Origin: a virus
Virus record (IMG/VR): IMGVR_UViG_3300036823_000117
Coordinates: 54,587 to 118,586 of that record
Reading direction: 5' to 3' (one strand)
DNA: 64,000 nt
Shown here: piece by piece, positions 38,745 to 46,571 of the stretch
Numbering within the stretch: the first letter of the stretch is position 1
Layout of the letters: every line of letters begins with the position of its first letter
Position numbers and translations under genes: made by a program
Notes under the pieces: model-generated
The model's database searches: none
Seen by the model: the letters and a program-made list of their open reading frames with translations, nothing else
What the model was told of the DNA's origin: nothing

Positions 38745-38773
38745 GCCGCCCTCCAGGGGCTCCTGGGGGCGGC
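38745..38773 (-). terminator. Terminator of the leftward operon before the tRNA array
   Basis: GCCGCCC/GGGCGGC plus inner CCAGG/CCTGG form a long stem; on the minus strand it is followed by TTTCTCGTTAA. It separates the metallophosphoesterase operon from tRNA-Trp. Confidence 0.7.
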
Positions 38774-38792
38774 GTCTTCGTAGTGTTTGCCC

Positions 38793-38894
38793 CTACGTTG
38801 ACGCCTTGGTCCCGAACGTGTCCAGCAGCATGGCTCGCGAGCAGCTGGTGGCGGTGTGCCGCTGCTGCTCGTACCTGGGCTGGTTGCTGGTCAT
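38793..38894 (-). CDS. 33-residue protein ending the metallophosphoesterase operon
   Basis: A short frame (MTSNQPRYEQQRHTATSC start) whose ATG overlaps the stop of the metallophosphoesterase gene by four bases (ATGA) and which is followed by a terminator. The coupling and terminator favour a real gene. No function recognised. Confidence 0.5.
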   Translation of the reverse strand: MTSNQPRYEQQRHTATSCSRAMLLDTFGTKAST

Positions 38895-39553
38895 GGATCC
38901 AACTGTACGCGAGGGGTCGGGCAGTCGGCAACTGCATTTTGGGTTGCGTCGAGGTCGGTGATGATTTTGCTGATTGTCTCGGCGGCGACGGGGCGGAGGT
39001 TCCAGGCGTCAAGACCGACGTGGACCATTTTTCCGCGCCATTGTGGTTCTCCGCGGAACGGGGTGAATGGCAGTGCGTCGACCTGGGCGCGCTCGGCTCC
39101 GTGGGTGTGGCCGTGGAGCAGCCATTTGCCTTCGTCGCGGAGCCGGTACTGGGTGTGGCGGTCTTCGTCGGAGTGGTCGCCGTAGTAGGGAAAGTGGGAC
39201 AAGAGGACTTCGGTGCCGTCGATTTTCCGGCGGGCGTACTGCTGGATAGACGCGAAGTACTGGAGCCACAGCCGCTGGGTTCTGTGCGCGTCCCTGTGGG
39301 CTGGCCAGGGGGCGTCGTGGTTGCCGGTGATGAGGTGGATGGTGCCGTTGAGCCGGGCGACCCAGGGGAGGATCTCGGCTGGTTTCCCGAGGCCTACGTC
39401 GCCGAGGTGCCAGACGGTGTCATCGCGGCCGACCGCGGCGTTCCAGTTGGCGACGATCGCCTCGTCATGGTCAGGGGCGGTGTCGAACCCGCGGAGCCTG
39501 CCGACCATGGCGTGGGTGAAATGGGTGTCGGAGGTGAAGAACTGGCCGCCCAT
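38891..39553 (-). CDS. Calcineurin-like metallophosphoesterase
   Basis: A 220-residue protein with the full set of metal-binding motifs in order: SDTHFTH, WHLGDVG, TGNHD, LSHFPY and HGHTH. Such enzymes hydrolyse phosphoesters of nucleotides, nucleic acids or proteins. ATG 39553 shares its A with the stop of the AAA ATPase gene, so expression is coupled. Phage members have been linked to nucleic-acid or cyclic-nucleotide hydrolysis; the substrate here is unknown. Confidence 0.85.
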   Translation of the reverse strand: MGGQFFTSDTHFTHAMVGRLRGFDTAPDHDEAIVANWNAAVGRDDTVWHLGDVGLGKPAEILPWVARLNGTIHLITGNHDAPWPAHRDAHRTQRLWLQYFASIQQYARRKIDGTEVLLSHFPYYGDHSDEDRHTQYRLRDEGKWLLHGHTHGAERAQVDALPFTPFRGEPQWRGKMVHVGLDAWNLRPVAAETISKIITDLDATQNAVADCPTPRVQLDP

Positions 39554-40818
39554 CACGCCGCCTTGAATCCGGGGATGTGGCGGGTGGCGAGGTCGTGGAT
39601 GGCGTCGGCGTGGTGGTCGTGGCGTTTGCAGGCTTCGACGATCTCGGCGGGCGCGATCCCGGAAATGCCGCGGATCTTCAGGTCGTCGTGTCCGTAGTAG
39701 CGGGATATGAGGCGGGAGGCTTGTTCTTCGGTGGCGGGGCCGAAGTGCTCGCGGAGGTCGATGCGGCCGTCTCGGGCGACGGCGTCGTCGAGGACGCCGG
39801 GGTTGTTGGTTGTCATGACGGTGAGGAGGCCGTGGGGTGTGGCGATGCCGTCGAGGGCGTTGAGGAGGCCGGAGAGGGTGAGGCCGCCGTGGTTGTCGTC
39901 GCGGCTGGTTGCGGCTGAGAAGACGTCTACGTCTTCGAGGAGGAGCATGGAGCGGGGGCCGATGCGGGAGATGTGGCGGAGGAGGTCGCCGTCTTTTTTC
40001 ACGTCGGCGAGGGGCATGTACCAGACGTCGAGGCCGAAGTGGGACGCGATGGCGCGGGCCACTGAAGTTTTGCCGGTGCCCGGGTCGCCTTCGTAGAGGT
40101 GGCCGCGGTGCCACGGGATGCACCTGCGGAGGTAGTCCTGTTCGGCGTCGAGCCACCGCTGGACGTCGGTGACGAGGCGGTGCAGCTGCCCGTCGGGGAG
40201 GATGACGGAGTCGAGGGTGCGCGGGGGGAGGTCGTCGCAGCGCTGCCAGTCGTCCCACTGGCCGAGCATCCGGAATGCGGGCTTGGTGCGTTCCCGGTGG
40301 GTGCGCTCGAGGACGCCGGCGATCTGGGTGAGGAGGGCGCGGCGGGCGGTGACGGACCGGGCGGTGAAGATGATCTCCGGTGGCTTCCACCTTTGGCCGG
40401 CGGTCTCGTCGCCGCCTTCGGATACGACGACCTTGATTTTGTGGCCGGCGACTCGGATGTCCTGCTCGCGGGTGCCGTCGTAGCGGAGGCGCAGCTCGGG
40501 GGGCTTGGCGGGTTCGTCGTCTTCGGGCATGGCGAAGTGGCGGCGGGTGGACCAGGCGACAAGGGCGTGCTGTTCCCTGGGTGGGAGGAGGCTGAGGACC
40601 CAGGTGTGGAGCTCGTCGTAGATGGCGTCGTTGCCGGAGACCTTGACGGTGTAGGTGGTCCGGCTGCGGGCCTGGCGGCGGAGGTGGTCGGCGAGGGGCC
40701 ATGCGGCCTGGCCGGCGGCGAAGGCGAGCGCGGTCCGGGGGGCGTGTTCCTGGAGGGCGGCGATCAGGTCCGACGCGGACCGGGCCCGGATCGGGCTGGC
40801 CGGGACTTCGTGGGTCAA
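39553..40818 (-). CDS. BCS1-like AAA ATPase
   Basis: A 421-residue protein. Residues 55-175 resemble the BCS1 N-terminal domain (TVKVSGNDAIYDELHTWVL and AWSTRRHF). The AAA domain has Walker A GDPGTGKTS, Walker B MLLLEDVDV, a sensor asparagine in TVMTTNNP and an arginine-finger region DGRIDLREHF. No N-terminal membrane anchor is present, unlike mitochondrial BCS1. Bacterial relatives often occur in conflict systems. It overlaps the SLOG gene by four bases. Confidence 0.8.
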   Translation of the reverse strand: MTHEVPASPIRARSASDLIAALQEHAPRTALAFAAGQAAWPLADHLRRQARSRTTYTVKVSGNDAIYDELHTWVLSLLPPREQHALVAWSTRRHFAMPEDDEPAKPPELRLRYDGTREQDIRVAGHKIKVVVSEGGDETAGQRWKPPEIIFTARSVTARRALLTQIAGVLERTHRERTKPAFRMLGQWDDWQRCDDLPPRTLDSVILPDGQLHRLVTDVQRWLDAEQDYLRRCIPWHRGHLYEGDPGTGKTSVARAIASHFGLDVWYMPLADVKKDGDLLRHISRIGPRSMLLLEDVDVFSAATSRDDNHGGLTLSGLLNALDGIATPHGLLTVMTTNNPGVLDDAVARDGRIDLREHFGPATEEQASRLISRYYGHDDLKIRGISGIAPAEIVEACKRHDHHADAIHDLATRHIPGFKAA

Positions 40819-41336
40819 CGGGTCTCTTCCTGTGGTGCGGCGGTCACAGGTAGTGAGGGTGCCATGAAGCGCCTGGTCGCGATACCCGCTTTCTCGGCAA
40901 CGCTCAGGCAGTGGGATCCGCCGTGTGATGGGTGGGGCTGCGGATCACGGCAGCCGGGTTTCACGCATGGCCCGACGTAGGCGTGGCATTCGCTGGCGCC
41001 GAGTTTCACCATGGCGGTGTTGCGCGCGAACCCGGCGCCCTTGCCGCGGTTCCAGTCGGCCGGGTGCGGCTCAGTTTCCCAGCAGAGGTCCCTGGCGATG
41101 ACGTCGGCCAGCCAGTCCGCGCCGAGCAGGATCTCCCGGTGGTGGGGTTGCAGGCGCAGCGCCATCTGCCAGGGGACCTTGACGCGGGTGCGGGGATGGT
41201 GGGGGTCGCACATTCCGTGGACCAAGACCATGTGGCCGCAGGGGTGCGCGGCCTGCACCTCGAGCATCGCGGCGCGGATGATGTCGGGGTGGTCCCAGTC
41301 CCGGCTGCCGGTCACGAGGACCCTGTAGTCGGTCAT
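40815..41336 (-). CDS. SLOG-family protein (YspA-like, DUF2493)
   Basis: A 173-residue protein; ATG 41336 (MTDYRVLVTGSRDW) gives the family N-terminus. The motif VLVTGSRDW, VLVHGMCD and GAGFARNTAMV fit the YspA-like SLOG fold, which binds nucleotide-derived ligands. The C-terminus has CVKPGCRDPQPHPSHGGSHC, possibly zinc binding. It is coupled to the genes on both sides. Confidence 0.8.
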   Translation of the reverse strand: MTDYRVLVTGSRDWDHPDIIRAAMLEVQAAHPCGHMVLVHGMCDPHHPRTRVKVPWQMALRLQPHHREILLGADWLADVIARDLCWETEPHPADWNRGKGAGFARNTAMVKLGASECHAYVGPCVKPGCRDPQPHPSHGGSHCLSVAEKAGIATRRFMAPSLPVTAAPQEETR

Positions 41337-41644
41337 GACGCTTCTCGCTCTGGCGTGCTGAATTCCGGCCAGCTGAACGCGGGCCGGATGATGCCGCTGC
41401 TGATGACTTCGTCGCCGGCCCGGATTTCCCATGCGCCGGCCGGCAGGTCGGGGTTGGGGATGATGGGGATGCCGGTGAACGCGGCGGACATTTCGAAGCC
41501 TGGCGCGGGGGCCTGGGCGGGGACGCTGATGCGGCGGAGGGCTTGCTCGGCCAGTTCCGATACGTGGAGTGTTTTGGGTGGGCCGGGTGGCGGGAAGCTG
41601 GCGGCGAAGCTCGCGAGGTCGTTCCAGCTGAGGGGGCTTGTCAC
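41333..41644 (-). CDS. Phage protein of unknown function
   Basis: A 103-residue protein starting at GTG 41644 (VTSPLSWNDLASF). Pro-rich middle; the C-terminus has GIPIIPNPDLPAGAWEIRAGD, a strand-rich segment. It overlaps the SLOG gene by four bases. The start has only a weak ribosome site. Confidence 0.55.
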   Translation of the reverse strand: MTSPLSWNDLASFAASFPPPGPPKTLHVSELAEQALRRISVPAQAPAPGFEMSAAFTGIPIIPNPDLPAGAWEIRAGDEVISSGIIRPAFSWPEFSTPEREAS

Positions 41645-41715
41645 CGTGCTGATTGTTTCGTGGCTGGTGGTGCGGCGGGCGCGCAGCGGGCGGTTCCCGG
41701 TGCGCGCCCGGTGTG

Positions 41716-41829
41716 TTACACCATGAGCCACCAGTGTGCGGGCTGGCCTACCCAGTCTGCTTGCTGGTCGGGGCGTGGTCCGTTGCCGTTGGAGAAGCTG
41801 CGGGTGTCGGGTTGCTGCGCGGGGGGCAT
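41716..41829 (-). CDS. 37-residue protein at the head of the operon
   Basis: A short frame (MPPAQQPDTRSFSNGNG start) with GGGAGA five bases before ATG 41829 and a TACAAT -10-like element further upstream. It ends VGQPAHWWLMV. The good ribosome site makes translation likely. Function unknown. Confidence 0.5.
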   Translation of the reverse strand: MPPAQQPDTRSFSNGNGPRPDQQADWVGQPAHWWLMV

Positions 41830-41863
41830 GGTTTTCTCCCTGGGTTGTCGGTCTTTGTGCCAG

Positions 41864-41869
41864 ATTGTA
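41864..41869 (-). promoter_or_regulatory. -10 element TACAAT for the leftward operon
   Basis: TACAAT on the minus strand, 35 bases upstream of the 37-residue gene. The -35 region is not clear. Confidence 0.4.
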
Positions 41870-41955
41870 GGCCGATTCCCGTGATTGTGCGAGTGAAACT
41901 TTCATGCCGTTTTTCGAGTGCCTTTTAGCGCGCATTTCACTTCCGGGCGGGGCAT

Positions 41956-41983
41956 TTGAAAACGTTGCCACGGTGCGCATAAT
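41956..41983 (+). promoter_or_regulatory. Promoter TTGAAA-16-CATAAT
   Basis: TTGAAA at 41956-41961 and CATAAT at 41978-41983 with a 16-base spacer, facing right toward the small exported protein gene at 42010. Confidence 0.6.
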
Positions 41984-42009
41984 GGCGGGAAACGAGACTT
42001 GGAGGAACA

Positions 42010-42150
42010 ATGTTCAAGGTTCGGGCTGTCATCGTTTCCGCTTTCCTGGCCGTCGGCCTTCCTCTTGGCGTGGTGGCATCCATCGCGACCACGAGTGCCG
42101 TCCCGCAGGCTTCCGGGCAGGTGGCGCCCCTCTACTTCGTGCACGGGTAA
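42010..42150 (+). CDS. 46-residue exported or membrane protein
   Basis: A plus-strand gene among leftward genes, with its own promoter and a strong ribosome site (GGAGGA). The product starts MFKVRAVIVSAFLAVG, continues hydrophobic to about residue 26, and ends in a short polar tail ALYFVHG-like. It is a signal peptide or single membrane helix; function unknown. Its end overlaps the opposite-strand gene. Confidence 0.6.
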   Translation: MFKVRAVIVSAFLAVGLPLGVVASIATTSAVPQASGQVAPLYFVHG

Positions 42151-42398
42151 GACCTCCGGGCTTCCCTGGCCCGCACGTTCTCCAGGTGGTGGAAGTGCCA
42201 CAGCTGGCGGTCGGCGTCTGACTTGCGCAGCCCGGAGCTGACCATGCACTCGCACCTGGTGAAGCCGTCCGGGCCGTCAGCGGGGACGTCTTCCACGCCC
42301 TGCGAGCGGTAGGGCCTGCCGTCGTCCTGGAGGGCGTGGCCGGGGATGCCGGCGTCTGGCAGGGGCAGGTCAGGCACCGGACGCCTCTGGGTACTCAT
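42132..42398 (-). CDS. Small Cys/His-containing phage protein
   Basis: An 88-residue protein from ATG 42398 (MSTQRRPVPDLPLPD). The middle has VEDVPADGPDGFTRCECM, the end KSDADRQLWHFHHLENVR. Cys and His residues could bind metal. It overlaps the paralogue gene upstream by 29 bases. Confidence 0.5.
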   Translation of the reverse strand: MSTQRRPVPDLPLPDAGIPGHALQDDGRPYRSQGVEDVPADGPDGFTRCECMVSSGLRKSDADRQLWHFHHLENVRAREARRSYPCTK

Positions 42399-42714
42399 CT
42401 GCGATCTTGCGTGACCATCGGGACCGGTAGCGGCGTGCCAGCCGGATGACAGGCTGTGAGTCGTCCAGGTCCCACGCCTGTCGCGCTTCCCGGGCTTCAT
42501 CGCAGCCGAGGCCGCCGGCGATGACAAAGACGCCGTAGCTCGATGCGGCCCGCCGTGCGGCGGAGGCGGACAGTCCCTCGCCCAGGTAGGTCTCCGTGAT
42601 GCGGTCACGGACCTCGGCCTTGGCATCAGGCCCGGTGCGGCCCAGCGCGACATGGACTCCGAACATCCTGTTGCCGATCAGCCACCAGGTCTCAGAGGGC
42701 CTGCGGCTAGGCAC
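42370..42714 (-). CDS. Paralogue of the protein at 31796-32116
   Basis: A 114-residue protein starting at GTG 42714 after GGAGG. WWLIGNRMFGVHVALGR, VRDRITETYLGEGLS and RRAASSYGVFVIAGG are nearly the same as in the gene 10 kb to the left. It has an extended C-terminus (VIRLARRYRSRWSRKIADE). The pair suggests duplication and dispersal within the genome. Function unknown. Confidence 0.65.
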   Translation of the reverse strand: MPSRRPSETWWLIGNRMFGVHVALGRTGPDAKAEVRDRITETYLGEGLSASAARRAASSYGVFVIAGGLGCDEAREARQAWDLDDSQPVIRLARRYRSRWSRKIADEYPEASGA

Positions 42715-43060
42715 CGGGAACCTCCTCCTTGCCGCGGGCGTGGCGTGGCGGCCCGGCGTGCGCCCTGTGCTGCCGCCGGTCCCGGACCACCATGACCTGC
42801 ACCATCGTGATCGTGGCCGGCCACATCAGGGCCAGCAGCAGGAAGAACACGGCCACCTTGCCGGGGGCGACGTCTCGGAGGCCGGCGAAGCCGCTGCGGA
42901 CGCTGGCCCACTCGGCGCGGGTGCCGCACTCGGGGCAGTCCCTCGATGGCGTGTCCATCTCGCCGCGGTCCATGCTCCGGACGGCCCACATCGCCAGGGT
43001 CAGGACCAGGCAGGCGGGGATCAGGTAGAGGCCCAGGGCGATGGCGGCCGGCCCGCTCAC
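42707..43060 (-). CDS. Membrane protein with Cys motif
   Basis: A 117-residue protein from GTG 43060, seven bases after GGAG. Two hydrophobic helices (IALGLYLIPACLVLTLAMW and VAVFFLLLALMWPATI) flank DCPECGTRAEW. The C-terminal 25 residues are strongly basic. An inner-membrane protein of unknown role. Confidence 0.6.
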   Translation of the reverse strand: MSGPAAIALGLYLIPACLVLTLAMWAVRSMDRGEMDTPSRDCPECGTRAEWASVRSGFAGLRDVAPGKVAVFFLLLALMWPATITMVQVMVVRDRRQHRAHAGPPRHARGKEEVPGA

Positions 43061-43485
43061 TGCCGCTCTCCTTCCGGGCCGGGAACCGCGAGGGGCTCGG
43101 CCAGCTCGGCGGCCAGACTCAGCAAGTCGTCCGCATGACACGCCTTGCCAATCGCGCACCAGCACGCCAGGTCCCGCCCGCCCAGGTCCGCGGCCATGCT
43201 CATCATCAGTCCGGGCTGCTCGATGATCCACCAGGAGAACGCGGACACCACGTCCTCAGCGCGGAGCATGGCCACGCGGGCCAGCCCTGATGCGCCGCCG
43301 GGGACGGTGCGGGCCACGAAGGGCCACAGGGGGCTGTCCCGGTCTACGGGCTCCTTCACCTTGAAGGGGTTGGCGTAGGGGCTGGCTGGCAGCCCCGGGG
43401 CCGCCCGGCCGACATAGACCGCGCCGTCAGGAACGCGCCCGTGGAACAGGTCGCCCTGGACGCGCACGCGGCGCGGGCTAAGCAT
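43057..43485 (-). CDS. DUF4326-type protein
   Basis: A 142-residue protein. RVQGDLFHGRVPDGAVYVGR, PYANPFKV and GGRDLACWCAIGKACHAD match the DUF4326 pattern, common in phages and bacteria and of unknown activity. Complete length. It overlaps the membrane protein gene by four bases. Confidence 0.75.
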   Translation of the reverse strand: MLSPRRVRVQGDLFHGRVPDGAVYVGRAAPGLPASPYANPFKVKEPVDRDSPLWPFVARTVPGGASGLARVAMLRAEDVVSAFSWWIIEQPGLMMSMAADLGGRDLACWCAIGKACHADDLLSLAAELAEPLAVPGPEGERQ

Positions 43486-43735
43486 CTGGGTCTCCGATCA
43501 GGGAGGCGATCTGGTCGCGGGTGTCGTAGGCCGAGCAGCCGTCCTCGCCGCACGGGCAGGTCCAGGCTTCCAGCAGGGCGAGGATGCGTTCCCGCTCGGC
43601 AGCTACGATGAGCGGGGTGGCGTCGCGGAGCACATCGTCGGCCAGGTCGCGGTACGTGGTGTCGTCGCCTTCGACGTCAGCGAGGACCAGCGCGGCGGCC
43701 GTGACGGCCTCTGGCGGGACAGGGATGTCAGGCAC
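43478..43735 (-). CDS. Small accessory phage protein
   Basis: An 85-residue protein from GTG 43735. A helical N-terminal half (EAVTAAALVLADVEGDD) is followed by an amphipathic helix and TCPCGEDGCSAYD, a possible zinc site. No function recognised. Confidence 0.55.
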   Translation of the reverse strand: MPDIPVPPEAVTAAALVLADVEGDDTTYRDLADDVLRDATPLIVAAERERILALLEAWTCPCGEDGCSAYDTRDQIASLIGDPDA

Positions 43736-43943
43736 GGGGGGCCTCCGGGCGGTACTGGACGATCTGGCGGTGGACGGCCCAGGTCGTATGTCCGGTCTCG
43801 CGGGCGTGCTCGCGGGCTTTCCGGCCGGCCGACCCGGGGCTGACAAGGCCGGTCTTCCAGGCGCAGCCCGGACCTTCCATGCACTTGGCCGACGATCCGC
43901 TCGAGGACTTCCACATGGCCCGGATCAGCTCACTGGCGGCCAT
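43728..43943 (-). CDS. Small protein with conserved Cys pair
   Basis: A 71-residue protein from ATG 43943. Contains SSAKCMEGPGCAWKTGLVS then SAGRKAREHARETGHTTW, which looks like a C2H2-type pattern seen in small actinophage proteins. It overlaps its neighbours by 8 and 14 bases. Confidence 0.55.
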   Translation of the reverse strand: MAASELIRAMWKSSSGSSAKCMEGPGCAWKTGLVSPGSAGRKAREHARETGHTTWAVHRQIVQYRPEAPRA

Positions 43944-44250
43944 CGCTGCCGTCCTCTCCGGTCAGGGCGCGCTCGATGGCCGCAACTGTCGGGCACGGCC
44001 AAGAGGCTCCGGGTCCTCCTGGCTTGATGCCGCAGTGAGCGCAGAACTTCCACGTCGTGCCCATCGCCGGGATCGTCTCGGTGATGAGCTTGTGTCCAGC
44101 CAGCACGGCCTCTACGGCAGCGAGAAGGCGGGGAACGTCCTCGGCCGAGACCAGTCCGTGCAGCATCAGCTCAAGTCCGATCCCTGGCTTCTGGAGGTGC
44201 CCTCTCCGCTCGCGGATGGCGGCCAGCTCTGCGGATACCCGGTCACTCAT
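43930..44250 (-). CDS. Small accessory protein with CAHC site
   Basis: A 106-residue protein from ATG 44250. Helical N-terminus (AAIRERRGHLQKPG), central VSAEDVPRLLAAVEAVLAGH, then KFCAHCGIKPGG. Small helical proteins ending near a Cys pair recur in this operon. Function unknown. Confidence 0.55.
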   Translation of the reverse strand: MSDRVSAELAAIRERRGHLQKPGIGLELMLHGLVSAEDVPRLLAAVEAVLAGHKLITETIPAMGTTWKFCAHCGIKPGGPGASWPCPTVAAIERALTGEDGSDGRQ

Positions 44251-44578
44251 CGGTGCCGCCTTCCCGCTCAATCCGCAGATTCAGCTTGCGGTAGATGAAC
44301 CGAAACGCCTTGGCTGACGTGATGTCCCAGGTCTCCAGGATGTCGCCGTCATCGTTGATTGCGTCCAGCACGGCATAGGCGTGCTCGGGTGTGCAGTCGC
44401 GCACGTACCCGACTGCCGCGCACATCCGCACGAACCGCTCGCACCCCTGCCAGGGGCTGCGGGGGAAGGTGGTCGCGGTGTACTGGCGCCCGCTGCCGTC
44501 TGGCAGCTCGCGGAGCGCGGTCAGTGCCACGGTCCCCGCTGGCGGCTGGCTCGCGCGGCTACTCATCGCTGCCGTCAT
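44243..44578 (-). CDS. Phage protein of unknown function
   Basis: A 111-residue protein from ATG 44578; an in-frame ATG at 44566 is an alternative. It contains QGCERFVRMCAAVGYVRD and AKAFRFIYRKLNL, a mixed helix-strand protein. Overlaps on both sides place it in the same leftward unit. Confidence 0.55.
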   Translation of the reverse strand: MTAAMSSRASQPPAGTVALTALRELPDGSGRQYTATTFPRSPWQGCERFVRMCAAVGYVRDCTPEHAYAVLDAINDDGDILETWDITSAKAFRFIYRKLNLRIEREGGTDE

Positions 44579-44963
44579 CCCTCACGCCTACCCCGGCGAT
44601 AGCGTTCTGGGCATCCTGGAGCGCCCGGCACAGTGCACGCGCTGCCGTCTCTGCCCGCCTCAGGGCCAGACGGGCCTCGAATATCCGGGCCTCCGGGGCA
44701 GCGTCCCGCGCGTCGTACAGGCCCGTGCGCCCCGACTGGCCGGCCAGGAACTCGCCTGCCTGCTCCGCGAGCTGGGGCATCATCCCGGCTGCGTGCGCCC
44801 AGTTGCCCAGCAGCGAGTAGGCGTCGGAGGGATACTCCAGCCCCCCGGCGCGGCCGGAGGTGGACCGATTCAGGCAGCGCACGATCTCGCCCAGCGCGTC
44901 TCCCAGCTCGCGGGTCCGGTCCGGGGAGTGCGGGGCGTCGGGGTTCAGGTCAATGTCAGTCAT
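44559..44963 (-). CDS. Helical accessory protein
   Basis: A 134-residue protein, almost entirely helical (TRELGDALGEIVRCLNRS; ARLALRRAETAARALCRAL). No catalytic motif. It overlaps the following gene by 20 bases. Confidence 0.55.
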   Translation of the reverse strand: MTDIDLNPDAPHSPDRTRELGDALGEIVRCLNRSTSGRAGGLEYPSDAYSLLGNWAHAAGMMPQLAEQAGEFLAGQSGRTGLYDARDAAPEARIFEARLALRRAETAARALCRALQDAQNAIAGVGVRDDGSDE

Positions 44964-45192
44964 CGGTACTTGCCTCCTCGGCTTGCCTGCGGTCCCATTC
45001 CTTCTCGGCGAACGCTGCCTCGACGGCGTCCCGGTGCCCGTCGGAGTAGCCCTGCCGGCGTCCGTCCGTCTCGGCTTTCTCCAGGGCGGCGCGGAGAATG
45101 GACCGCCGGCTTCCCGCCCAGTTCGGCGTTCCCGGCGGGTATTTGTCCAGGTCCATCTCCAGGCCGAACAGGATGTCGTTGACGGTGGTCAT
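44956..45192 (-). CDS. Small charged helical protein
   Basis: A 78-residue protein: MTTVNDILFGLEMDLDKYP then a Lys/Glu/Arg-rich helix (ALEKAETDGRRQGYSDGH). It overlaps the upstream MazG-like gene by four bases. Confidence 0.55.
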   Translation of the reverse strand: MTTVNDILFGLEMDLDKYPPGTPNWAGSRRSILRAALEKAETDGRRQGYSDGHRDAVEAAFAEKEWDRRQAEEASTDD

Positions 45193-45806
45193 GACTGCTG
45201 GCTCCCCTCGGGGGAAGCGGCCAGAATCTCCGCGATGCGCGGCGGCTCGTAGCCCGGCCCCTTGAGGATCTTGCCGTCCTCCCGGAGACGCGGTCCCCAG
45301 CCGGTGAACTTGGTCATGTTCGACCGGTGGACCTCGGCCAGCACCACGTCGAACGGGATGCCGTAGGTCACTGCGGTGCCGGCCACGACGTAGGCGATGT
45401 CGGCCAGCGCGTCCGCGATCCCGGTCAGGTCCCGCGCGGCCACGGCGTCGCGCAGCTCCTGGACTTCCTCGTCAAGGATCTTCTGCCGGACCTCGTCGCT
45501 GACGAACTCGGCGCCTATATCCAGGGTCGGGTCGTCGGGGAGGCTCAGGCCGGCGGCGTGGTGGAAGGCGCGGGCCATCTGCTCAAGGGACAGGGCGCCG
45601 CCGGGCTTGACGGGCGCCCGGCCAGCCTGGGTTGCGCAGTCGCCGCATTCGGTACTGCGCCACCAGCGCTCGTTGCCGAGCTCGCCGCCAGGGGCGAGGA
45701 CGTGCTCGTTGTAAAGCTCGCCGCGCCTGATCGTCCGGCGGCACGGGTAGCTGCCGCACGGGCGGTCCTTCGCTGCCCGGCGGACGGTCGTCTGCTGAAG
45801 GGTCAT
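45189..45806 (-). CDS. MazG-like nucleotide pyrophosphohydrolase with zinc domain
   Basis: A 205-residue protein from ATG 45806. Residues 1-70 hold a Cys-rich domain (CGSYPCRRTIRRGELYN; ECGDCA). Residues 75-190 resemble the all-alpha MazG/PRA-PH fold: DEEVQELRDAVAARD, then IADALADIAYVVAGTA, supplying the acidic metal ligands, and NMTKF. Phage members hydrolyse (d)NTPs or alarmone-related nucleotides. The zinc domain may target the enzyme. Confidence 0.75.
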   Translation of the reverse strand: MTLQQTTVRRAAKDRPCGSYPCRRTIRRGELYNEHVLAPGGELGNERWWRSTECGDCATQAGRAPVKPGGALSLEQMARAFHHAAGLSLPDDPTLDIGAEFVSDEVRQKILDEEVQELRDAVAARDLTGIADALADIAYVVAGTAVTYGIPFDVVLAEVHRSNMTKFTGWGPRLREDGKILKGPGYEPPRIAEILAASPEGSQQS

Positions 45807-46108
45807 CGGGTTACTCCCCCTCGGTGTCGTCGGGTACGGAGGACAGCCCTGTCCAGTTCGTAAATCTTGGCCAGGGCCTTGCGGTAAGCGTCGGCCTCGG
45901 CGCCATAGCCAGCGGCGAGACGGGTGCCGCCGGGCTTCTCCGCTGCCACGTCGCGGGCCTCGTCCATCGCTGCGGCCATGGTCGTCAGGTAATCGCGGAG
46001 AGCGGCCAACTTGCCTTCCGCAGAGAACCCGCAGGGCCAGTCCCGACCGCAGGTGCACTGGTTGTCGCCCTGGACGACGGCGCGCTCATGCGGGCCGAAG
46101 TAGGTCAC
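45803..46108 (-). CDS. Small accessory protein with CTCG site
   Basis: A 101-residue protein. DNQCTCGRDWPCG near residue 17 is a likely metal site. The rest is helical (LAALRDYLTTMAAAMDEAR) with a basic tail. Four-base overlaps on both sides. Confidence 0.55.
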   Translation of the reverse strand: MTYFGPHERAVVQGDNQCTCGRDWPCGFSAEGKLAALRDYLTTMAAAMDEARDVAAEKPGGTRLAAGYGAEADAYRKALAKIYELDRAVLRTRRHRGGVTR

Positions 46109-46401
46109 TGTCCTGCCTCCAGTCGTCCCATGCTCTCCACCACAAAGCGCCGGTACGCCTCGCCTGACATGCCATCAGGGCGCAGGCAGAAGATGATGTC
46201 CTTGAGCGCGGCCCAGCGGTCGGGCAGGCCGGCCTTCTCCAGCATCACGGCGGTCACCGTGCGGACGTCGGCGGCGGCGACATCGAACGAGACGTCATCG
46301 TCGCCTGTCGTCAGGATGCGCAGGCTGACGCCGCCCTGGTCGCCCCGGATCTTGAGTGTGTCGCCGGACCAGTCCTCGAAGGTGCTGGGCTCGGAGGTCA
46401 T
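46105..46401 (-). CDS. Small accessory phage protein
   Basis: A 98-residue protein with a strand-rich first half (DTLKIRGDQGGVSLRILTTG) and a helical second half (AVMLEKAGLPDRW). Function unknown. Confidence 0.55.
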   Translation of the reverse strand: MTSEPSTFEDWSGDTLKIRGDQGGVSLRILTTGDDDVSFDVAAADVRTVTAVMLEKAGLPDRWAALKDIIFCLRPDGMSGEAYRRFVVESMGRLEAGQ

Positions 46402-46571
46402 GACTGCTGGCTCCCCTCCCGCTCAGGCTTGCTTGAATCACGCACCGCATCGTTCAGGTTTCCGACCGCTGCCTTGTGGCACCGGTCACGGTGGGGCTGG
46501 CCGAGGAACCGGCCGCAGTGGGGGCAGCCCGTCATGCCCAGCGGGGGGCAGGTGCAGCGCTCGGCGGTCAT
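46398..46571 (-). CDS. 57-residue zinc-finger-like protein
   Basis: From ATG 46571 (MTAERCTCPPLGMTGC). CTC plus CPHCG and a later HxxRC form a plausible two-metal or single zinc knuckle. Couples by four-base overlaps to both neighbours. Confidence 0.55.
   Translation of the reverse strand: MTAERCTCPPLGMTGCPHCGRFLGQPHRDRCHKAAVGNLNDAVRDSSKPEREGSQQS

Noticed and set aside
38891-40702. 603-codon frame spanning the AAA ATPase and phosphoesterase region
   Set aside because: Only its last 220 codons form a recognisable protein (the metallophosphoesterase); the rest is an out-of-frame shadow of the ATPase gene.
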